Positions 56,954-64,000 of a DNA stretch of 64,000 nt are shown piece after piece. The stretch is from Flaccisagitta enflata. Lineage: Eukaryota; Chaetognatha; Sagittoidea; Aphragmophora. The DNA is taken from positions 21,142,001 to 21,206,000 of the forward strand of contig OZ231126.1 in the NCBI GenBank assembly GCA_965153355.1, given 5' to 3'. Numbering within the stretch: the first letter of the stretch is position 1; every line of letters begins with the position of its first letter. Both the position numbers and the translations under genes were made by a program. Below the pieces are notes generated by a model that was given only the letters and a program-made list of their open reading frames with translations, was not told where the DNA came from and made no database searches.

Positions 56954-58240
56954 TGAGATCATCCGAGGGACACCCATATCATTCCGAGTAGCGACGCTAC
57001 TCGCTACTCCATAAAAAGCCAGCTCGATCACAAGGTGAATTATTTCCCGTGGCATATTTTTAGCCATGTTCTTGTTTGAATCAAGGCAACGAAAAGCTGC
57101 GACAGGTCGTCATCGTTCTCTCCCAGCTGCAACAGGTCATCATCGTTCCCGCCCAGCGCATCCAGTGGGCAACAGGTTCTATAATCGTTTATTTTTCTCA
57201 GATCGCAGAATCTGTGAATTCGACGAGCGAATTGGCGAATCACCTTCACCAACTAAACTGCATCATTGCCTCTATTGTCTGAACGGAGAAGACTCGCCAG
57301 TTGACAGTCTCGACTGATCGAGATTGTCAGGAACTAGGGATTGTTCTGATGGCGTTCTTATGGCAAATCACTTTTTTTTCGTGTTTACACGAAAGTATTT
57401 ACAATTAGCATGTATCGATATGACTAAAACAAAAAACAAGAGAAAGAAAAAAGTAATAGAATTCTCCAAGCAGTTGAGCTGTCTTTTAGCTTCTATTGAC
57501 ATTAATTTTGGTCTAAAAGAATTGCATCTTGCTTGTTACGCCCCACCTTGAACTTTCCATGGACAGAGAGTGTAAACAAGAAACAACTGAAACATACTTG
57601 ACAGATGAGCTCGAAATTGAGTCAACTTTATCGCAAAATTGATGGGTTTGAGTGGGTTGTGATCGGTAAGTTGTCATGGGGTCAAACCTGCAAGTGTCAA
57701 CCGGGTATTGTAGTGCACGTAAAGACAAACTAAAATCACAAGTCATGATAGGGAATATTTGGCCAATTGAAAATTGCAATTTCATTGCAAATTGGATTTC
57801 AGTAAGAATTTTTATCTCTTTTTTTCTTTGCAAAATTATGAATTTGAATGTGGGTCATAAACTTGTTTACAAACTAAGGTATTTGATGAGTTCAATTTTG
57901 TTTCAGAATTTTTGTCTGTGTGCAAAATGATTCAATTCTCTATCATAAAATCATAAATCAAAATCCTGTTTGTTGAAAATTAGCATATCAATCTTTTTTT
58001 TTTACAAGGGACATCTAATTCATTTTATGTGCATGTGCCATAGAAATTGATAGAATTCATGCAGATATGTATTGACAACTGACGAACGGCCCTCTTTGAG
58101 CCCCAACTACCTTTTGGATAAAAAATTGTCGTATTGTCGTGTTCATTGCTGACAATAATAGAATATTGCGAATCTATTCAAAACTTCATTTCTTTCAATA
58201 ACTCCGCCTTTGTCTGGTTTCTGACCATAGGTTCGTTTCA
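56954..58240. other. Unique DNA, no accepted gene
   Basis: Overlapping ORFs in three frames around 57040-57320 contain a short internal repeat (AGGTCGTCATCGTTC / AGGTCATCATCGTTC) and no recognised domain. The remainder is AT-rich. Confidence 0.5.
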
Positions 58241-58245
58241 TTGTA

Positions 58246-58656
58246 CACAGCGCAATCTATAGTAGAAAAACTGGACATTAGTCCCCCGGGGAAAAGCCCT
58301 GATTCATTGGTTAAGTTAATTTTAATGGGGGATTTCCCCAAAGAATTCCCCGGGATTAAATTTTGATATTTCTCAGTAAAGCCCAGTTCACTTTAAAGAG
58401 TAATTGTAACAGGTTATTCCCCGGGGGATTCCCCGGAATTGAACTTTGGTATGCTTCAGTAAAGCCCAGTTTATTTAAAAAAATAGTTGTAACAAAAAAT
58501 TTCCCCGGGTATTTCCCCGGGGATTTCCCAGGGGAATACCCCGGAATAAAACTCAAATTTTTCTCAGAAAAGCCCGGTTCACTTTAAAAAGTAATTGCAA
58601 TGGGGATTCCCTGGGGAATTCCCCAGGGGATTAATATCACTACAGATTGCGCTGTG
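58246..58656. mobile_element. MITE with CCCCGGGG minisatellite core
   Basis: Terminal inverted repeats CACAGCGCAATCTATAGT / CACAGCGCAATCTGTAGT, flanked by TTGTA on both sides (58241-58245, 58657-58661). The core is about four copies of a unit with TTCCCCGGGGATTCCCCGGA followed by TCTCAGTAAAGCCCAGTTCA and CTTTAAAGAGTAATTG. No ORF. Confidence 0.75.
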
Positions 58657-58661
58657 TTGTA

Positions 58662-59605
58662 TCCCTTGAAACAAGTCATTTGTTTTTAATTGCTTCTTGA
58701 CTCAAAATCATACTGTGTTCATAGTGTTTAGAGCGAGTGGCAGTAACATTTAATCCTTTTTTAAAAAAAATGGATAGCCAGCCAGATAGTTACATTCGTC
58801 GTTTGTTATTGATGGACTCAGTTTTTGTTGGGGCTGTCCAATACGCATGAGAAAATACGCATGAGAAAATACGAATGAGGAAATCTACAAACAGCAAAAG
58901 CTTTTACCAAAGCCATTTTGTAGTACATTACTCTGTACTTGAATCTGCATCACACAGTAACACTGTTTTTTCGATCAAATCTGCTAACATCCTTAAGTAC
59001 TTCAGTCTCAGAAACTAGCTGGCTGTTAACTGTGCAGTGGCACTTTGAGGCGCACCGTGCAAATCGAATCTTAAAACTGTATGAATACCAACATTGTTTC
59101 TGTCGAAATCTAAGACAAGTGAGCAGTATGAACTAGGCAACGAATGAGCAAGGGCATCCTACAATCTGCTTAAAATTATCAGCTGAATAGCTAATCAGGC
59201 CTTGATTTGTCCTTAACTAAACCATGCAATACATCAAACGAGCTCATTTTGTGATGATAGCGCCACAAAATGGCAAAATAAAACAAAAGACAAAATGATG
59301 GAATACAACATCAAACTTCGTATTGATATCGATACACGGAATTAATGAGTAAGGTACACAGGAAAGAAAAAAAGAATTTGTAGGGATACAAGATGGGAAG
59401 ATGACATCAGAGAAGAAATCCGTAGGGTCAAGAGGACAGAAAAACAAAATGATGAAAGAGGCAAAGAGACATTTTGGAGAGATCTTTTTAAGAAGAAAAG
59501 GGCAAACAATCACGACATCTTCCGAGAGGATTTGAGGTCCGCTGCTGTGGGGAGCGAACAAATGAACACAGCGGAACATTCATATCAGAAGGAGCATCGG
59601 GGAGA
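58662..59605. other. Unique DNA, nothing recognised
   Basis: A GAGAAAATACGCATGAG triplication near 58847-58880. No supported exon. Confidence 0.5.
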
Positions 59606-59609
59606 GAAG

Positions 59610-59610
59610 G

Positions 59611-59664
<54 letters not shown>

Positions 59665-59715
59665 AAGAGAGGCAGAAAGACAGGCAAACAGGCAAACAGA
59701 AAGACAGACAGACAC
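59610..59715. repeat. (GA)n / (GACA)n tract
   Basis: GAGA units, then GACAGACAGACA, then CAGGCAAACAGG variants. Confidence 0.9.
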
Positions 59716-59720
59716 GCTAG

Positions 59721-60538
59721 GCTTGCATGAAGGGATAAATGGAGATGGAGATGGAGATGATGTTGGATAACTGAGCCTTCATTGTGGGCCAAAAAGGGTC
59801 ATGGAAGCGAAAGAAGATAAGATTAAGAAGTGTCAGAGAAAAACAGATTTTGCGGAGCGTTTCTAAAAAAAAAAAAGAATCACAGATTATACAAATGAAG
59901 AAACGAACCACACAATTCGTATTGCGATTATGTACCTCGGTATCATTGAAATGTTTCTATGTTTAAAGATCCCGCCGCAGCGACATCACTCGGACGCCCT
60001 GGGAAGAGATTCGATAGAAAATAAGAACTGACGGACGGGCAAACCTTTTTGTAGATTGTTTCATGTTATAATCGGGAGAACAAGAATAACCTTTTGCTGA
60101 ATTATATCTTAGTGGAATAGCAATTTTTCTCATTTCTACATCACTATATGTGACGTCTCTCTGTGAAGGATTTTGAGCCGCCTTGATTTAACACTGACAA
60201 TAATTTAAAATAAATTACAAAGGAAATCAGAATAAACAAAACCGATTACAAGATAGAATTACATAATTGGCATTTATCCGATGGTTTTTTTTTTTATTCT
60301 TTATTTATCATAAATGTCTTTGTTTTTTTAAAGACGATGGAAAAGAATTTATTTACAGCTCGTTTCTTTTACTTGTTTGTGGTTGGATTTTGCGACTAGT
60401 TGAAAAAAAAGAAATGATTGAAAATTGTTGGGAAATGGTGAGATAATGAGACAATGAAACGTCTCACGTGAGACTAGATCAGAACGGAAAAGCATGGAGA
60501 ACAGAATTGTTAAGTATGTATGGAAACACAAGATCTTA
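59721..60538. other. AT-rich unique DNA, nothing recognised
   Basis: No supported exon or element. Confidence 0.5.
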
Positions 60539-60677
60539 ATCGAAGACAAAGCACCTCCATAACTGGCTGTGTCCGTCGGTAAGTTGGTCGGTCGGTCTGT
60601 CTGTCTGTCTGTCAGTCGGTAACGCATTCGTTCGACAAACCACTCGTCGCACCTTATTCGGCTACTTGGCCTTGTTT
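60539..60677. mobile_element. HINE-like family B, complete
   Basis: Hairpin region CGAAGACAAAGCACCTCC at left, ATAACTGGCTGTGTCCGTCG, GGTCGGTCTGTCTGTC tract, AACGCATTCGTTCGAC, ACTCGTCGCACCTTATTCGG, CTACTTGGCCTTGTTTT. Nearly identical in layout to the copy at 48065. Confidence 0.8.
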
Positions 60678-61440
60678 TCAAAACGATAGTTTTTTTTTAC
60701 GATTGACGCGGTATTCAGCCGAGGGACTAGAATCTAGACTAAAAAAAAAAAGAAAGAAAAAAAAGAAAAGAAAGGGATTCAAAGAAATAGAATTGAATTA
60801 TTGAATCTAGTTGAAATTGAAGGCTCATTAATAACGTAACCAATGGCAACGAAGATGGATGGTAGTTTTCTTTTCTCAATTAAAGTTATAAGTTTATCAT
60901 CGATACGATGTGGTCAAGCGCAAAGAGATACAGTTTCGATATCAATGGCCAAAGAATTTCCGTTATCCATATCAATTTTGATGACAAATCATGGCATGTC
61001 ATTTTATGACAACTTAAAGCATTTGTGAACATTCGACATGCCAACACGATTTGCTTTTAGATTTGGAGGGTTGGAGAGTTGGAGGGTGAAAGAGGGCCCG
61101 GGTTAAGGAAGCAATAGAAAATTCCAAATGAGGGGAAAAAGAAAAAAAATGGAGAAAGCAAGAAATCAAATTTGATATAAAACAAAGGTGCAAAAAAAAA
61201 TAAAAATAAAAATAAAAATAAAATAAAATAAAATTACAACTGCAAGAGAAAAGGTAAGATTTAAGAGAGAAAAGGGTTGCTGGGCTGGAGGGTAGACATG
61301 GGTATTTAGGAAGTCAAGTTTTAATTAAATTAAAGCGTTCGTGGATCTTTTTCAGGGTGTTATAAGTTGTATTTAATCGGAGTCGGCATGTTGAGCTGAG
61401 TTGATCCGGGCGAGTTTGTTGAGCGAAGCTTCGGGGTTTG
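60678..61440. other. AT-rich DNA downstream of the homeobox gene
   Basis: Contains an A-rich (AAAAT)n patch at 61195-61235. No independent gene recognised. It may include 3' UTR of the homeobox gene, but no polyadenylation site is assigned. Confidence 0.45.
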
Positions 61441-61748
61441 GACGCTTCTTTTCCGGCACCAGAAGAGAGTCCGCTTCAGACGACGCTGTCTGAAATATCA
61501 GCCACAGTAGAACTCCAAGGCCAGCCGCATCCGGATCGGCAACAGCTGCAGCATCTGCAACGGCGCGTCGACAGCGTCAGCATCTGCAACGGCGTGTCGA
61601 CAGCATCAGCAGCATCAACGACAGCATGGACAAATTGTCTATATATATCCGGCCGTTGCATTGATGATTCGAGGAAATGTCTGCTGCGGCTCGGCAACGG
61701 TTATTGGCGTTGCGCAAAGTCTGCTGCAGCTGCAGCTGCTGCGCGTTG
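61441..61748 (-). other. GC/CAG-rich region just 3' of the homeobox stop, probable 3' UTR
   Basis: Contains a tandem CAGCATCTGCAACGGCG...CGTCGACAGC duplication (61545-61610) and CTGCAGCTGCAGCTGC (61721-61741). Its elevated GC content compared with the flanks suggests it belongs to the transcript. ORFs on either strand here are cysteine/alanine-rich and unsupported. Confidence 0.4.
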
Positions 61749-61850
61749 TCAATTGGAGTCTGCGGCTGTGGAGTCGGGGCCGACGGAGACCTTGTTCCGT
61801 TCTCGAAGCTTCTTTGTCTTCATCCGGCGGTTTTGAAACCAGATCTTCAC
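61749..61850 (-). CDS. Posterior-class Hox homeodomain, last exon (recognition helix and C-terminus)
   Basis: This exon codes for a sequence-specific DNA-binding transcription factor that acts in the nucleus. After the acceptor TCTCTTTCAG (61851-61860, minus strand) it reads VKIWFQNRRMKTKKLRER, homeodomain residues 45-60 and just beyond. This is the third (recognition) helix with the invariant W48, F49, N51 and R53, and Gln50 of the Antp/Hox superclass. A short 17-residue tail (from N, ending ADSN) precedes TGA at 61749-61751, so the homeodomain is almost at the C-terminus, as is usual for Hox proteins. Phase 0 joins it to the exon at 63727-63822. The first codons of both exons combine into an uninterrupted homeodomain. 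No other reading frame here is credible. Confidence 0.93.
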   Translation of the reverse strand: MKIWFQNRRMKTKKLRERNKVSVGPDSTAADSN

Positions 61851-62009
61851 CTGAAAGAGAGACGAGAAAGTAAGGAACATGAGGAGGAACATAGCTTGCT
61901 CGTGCATTGCCTAGGGAGTGGCGCAGGCATGGCGTGGCGCCGCGTCACTCACAGTAACACACACACATACACACACACACATTCATTCAGTAACAACGTT
62001 CATTCATAA

Positions 62010-62257
62010 AACAAGCCCGACCGGGCAACGATGCGTCCGGGCTGTGTTTCTGCGTGTATTGATCATGTGACACATGGACGAGCAGACGGGTGAAGTAGTA
62101 AAGGAGGCTCTCAAAACATATTGGTTGATCATTTGTTTTATTATAGAATCTCACTGTGGCCGAAAACAGCTGAGAAACGCGAGTTTTCGCACAGGCGTTA
62201 CGGTCCGACGGACGGACCGACAAACCCTCTTATAGAGATGCGAGGACGCATCTAGAA
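62010..62257. mobile_element. HINE-like family C, complete, in the homeobox intron
   Basis: AACAAGCCCGACCGGGCAAC, CGATGCGTCCGGGCTGTG, GTATTGATCATGTGACAC, TTGGTTGATCATTTGTTT, GACGGACGGACCGAC, ACCCTCTTATAG, and the hairpin AGATGCGAGGACGCATCT at the right. Confidence 0.85.
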
Positions 62258-62420
62258 AGGGGCACAAATCGTCTTAAAGAGCATTCGGTTGGATAGGCGA
62301 CATCGCCACGGCAGAGAAGTGCCAAAAACGGCGTTTTATAAGGAGGCGTAACGGACATACGGACGGACGGACGGACGGACGGACGGACAGACCCACTTAT
62401 AGAGATGCGAGAACGCATTC
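62258..62420. mobile_element. HINE-like family C, left-truncated, abutting the previous copy
   Basis: CATACGGACGGACGGACGG tract, GACAGACCCACTTATAGAG, and a decayed hairpin AGATGCGAGAACGCATTC. Confidence 0.65.
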
Positions 62421-62582
62421 ATATGTTCATAATCAGCGAGGCGCACACTTATGCCGTTATATTTCCTTGTTTTCTTACTTTTATACCGTTCTTTTCACAT
62501 TTCTACTTCTACACACACAAACACACACAATCCCGAATGACCAATAAAATGAGAGGATGGATAGCAGCGTCATTCGCCTTCA

Positions 62583-62685
<103 letters not shown>

Positions 62686-62940
62686 CAAACTCTCATTGCA
62701 CGCAAACTCACACACAAACACAAAAACACACGCGCGCCCCCGTGATATATCGCGCGATATCGCGTTTATTCACTCCAAGCGTGGCAAGTCATAATTCAAA
62801 AGAGAATCAGGAGATGTCGAGGCTTAAAAAAAGGAGAAGCGGGAAAAAATAAGCGCGAGCTGGGAAAGCTTAAAAGGGGAAAAACCGGAAGGGAAGCAAA
62901 GTGACACCTGCTGTGACTGAAAAGGGAAAAACCCGCGTGT

Positions 62941-62943
<3 letters not shown>

Positions 62944-63033
<90 letters not shown>

Positions 63034-63061
63034 GAGAGAGACAGAGAGAGAGAGAGAGAGT
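62944..63061. repeat. (GA)n microsatellite
   Basis: About 55 GA units with CGAGAGAGAGAC interruptions near 63030. In the homeobox intron. Confidence 0.97.
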
Positions 63062-63726
63062 GATACAGGGACAGACAATTAAATAGAAATGATGAATGAA
63101 TGCATTTTTAGATTGGCGGCTTTAGAAAGTATTGAATTAAGATTTCAAGAGATAAATGGTGTTGGACAAAGTTAAACATGGTAGCATTTCTGCATTGAAA
63201 AGATGGGAAATTGTCTTTGGCGTGGGGCCCGTATTATCAGGACTGATGGACAAGCGAAATACAGCCGCGCGCTGATGCTCAATGATACCCCAGTCGTCCC
63301 TCGGCAGTAATAAGTTGGGCCTGAGTAATTCCACGATGACATTCCAATTGCACCTGGGTTTTTTCAAATATATTTGATCTACCATATCAACTCAACGGTA
63401 TATCTATTTTGCTTCCTAAACTGAAATATGAGCGCTAAATCTCATATTCCTCCGTTCAAATTTTGAGAGGGGCATAAAACATCCATGCAGATACAGCGTT
63501 CAAACGGTGTTGACTCCCCACGAATATCCAATAAATAAAAGAATAGGGCGTTCAATGTACTACAATATACAAATCAGTGTTTTGTTTTCGGTAGTCGTAC
63601 GCTTGCGTCTGCTATACAGCATTCCCATTTCCTTTTGCATGAAATTACAACCTTGGCATTTCTAGTTGCATAATTTTCATCCCACTCATTAACAGAAACA
63701 CTCAAGACCATATCAGAAGTAATTAC

Positions 63727-63822
63727 CTGACGTTCTGTGAGACTCAAGTTTCTGGCCAATTCTAATCTCCGTTGGCGTGTAATGTAGGTTGACATCAAAT
63801 ATTCTTGCTCCAATATGAACGT
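63727..63822 (-). CDS. Posterior-class Hox homeodomain, internal exon (helix 1-2 region)
   Basis: 96 bp, 32 codons, phase 0 at both ends, between acceptor CTTGCCAG (63823-63830) and donor CAG|GTAATT. It encodes TFILEQEYLMSTYITRQRRL then ELARNLSLTERQ, homeodomain residues 13-44. The conserved L16, Y25 (of STYITR), L40 and the LTERQ leading into VKIWF are all present. STYITRQ(R/K)R and ELARNLxLTERQ are hallmarks of Abdominal-B / Hox9-13 / lophotrochozoan Post1-Post2 homeodomains, and differ from the anterior and central Hox consensus and from Cdx and Evx. Upstream in-frame DNA does not encode residues 1-12, so a further intron at 12/13 is implied, and the N-terminal exons lie beyond 64000. The exact orthologue (Post1 or Post2) is not settled. 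Confidence 0.92.
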
Positions 63823-63830
63823 CTGGCAAG

Positions 63831-64000
63831 GAATAAAAAAGAACGGATGGTTAGCAAATGTAATCTAAAATGTTGATTCTTTAGTCACATTTTCAACATT
63901 AAAAATTCACTTATCCGTAGGTCAGTAATCAAATTTTTAGGAATTTATGCAGAGTCTGCCTTGCATACTTTAACTTGAGAAGACCAGACACCACCGATAA
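63831..64000 (-). other. Start of the upstream intron of the homeobox gene
   Basis: AT-rich with a T-rich stretch (minus strand TTCTTTTTTATTCCTTGCCAG) before the acceptor. No coding sequence for homeodomain residues 1-12 is found up to the window edge. Confidence 0.6.

Noticed and set aside
57040-57320. Overlapping ORFs that faintly suggest a reverse transcriptase or other protein
   Set aside because: No catalytic motif, three frames open together, and a short internal tandem repeat explains the openness.
61438-61836. Plus-strand ORFs of 110-132 codons over the homeobox exon
   Set aside because: They are antisense shadows of the minus-strand homeodomain exon and CAG-rich 3' region.

Overview
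This window is eukaryotic, almost certainly from a metazoan invertebrate. It has spliceosomal introns, a homeobox gene, a non-LTR retrotransposon remnant, several families of cut-and-paste DNA transposons, and very many long microsatellites. Degenerate CCCTAA repeats fit an animal with TTAGGG telomeres. The homeobox gene is of the posterior (Abdominal-B / Hox9-13 / lophotrochozoan Post1-Post2) class. Together with mini-me/pearl/DINE-1-like elements carrying (GTCY)n tracts, it makes a marine lophotrochozoan (mollusc, brachiopod or annelid) the best guess. A deuterostome cannot be excluded from the sequence alone.

Genes are very sparse. The one gene supported beyond reasonable doubt is the 3' part of the posterior homeobox gene on the minus strand. 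Exon 63727-63822 encodes homeodomain residues 13-44. Exon 61749-61850 encodes residues 45-60, a 17-residue tail and the stop codon. They are joined across a 1.9 kb intron filled with repeats, and the 5' part of the gene lies beyond the right edge of the window. Weak candidates are a terminal exon at 40473-40594, an Ala/Gln-rich ORF at 4633-4806, an ORF at 24574-24879 and a CCAAT/CRE/YY1-like promoter cluster at 47440-47600. The long ORFs made of S/L, C/V, H/T, E/R or poly-N/T/Q are translations of microsatellites and are not genes.

The rest is layered repeat. (1) About 30 copies or fragments belong to a non-autonomous superfamily that I call HINE-like (Helentron-associated-like): TTTTTAG plus a terminal hairpin, a (GTCY)n tract, a variable body, and a GGCCTTGTT end. 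Families A, B, C and E differ in hairpin sequence. In each family the hairpin arm also occurs as an inverted copy near the opposite end, so the motif changes at both ends together. (2) A second group (D) consists of foldback elements in which near-perfect inverted arms containing CGGCCCC-GGGGCCG enclose about 21-bp minisatellite arrays. (3) There are three hAT-like non-autonomous elements with exact 8-bp target-site duplications, at least four TA-flanked Tc1/mariner-like elements, and further foldback elements. (4) Dinucleotide to tetranucleotide tracts of up to 1.2 kb are dispersed throughout.

Layout. 0-5 kb: D element, CAT/CA arrays, LINE nested in a HINE. 5-16 kb: foldbacks, D elements with 21-bp arrays, a 352-bp duplication flanking a D element. 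16-26 kb: AAAG, CA and GT tracts, octamer-bearing tandem duplication, hAT inside a HINE, interstitial telomere-like repeats. 26-37 kb: a three-layer nest (HINE, hAT, HINE plus GA tract), a 1.4 kb foldback, a 2.75 kb Tc1-like element. 37-52 kb: more HINEs, nested TA-flanked elements, a C-rich block, promoter-like cluster, hAT with a C11/G11 hairpin, several D elements. 52-61 kb: GA/CT blocks, CTT blocks, a GC-box minisatellite MITE. 61-64 kb: the homeobox gene.
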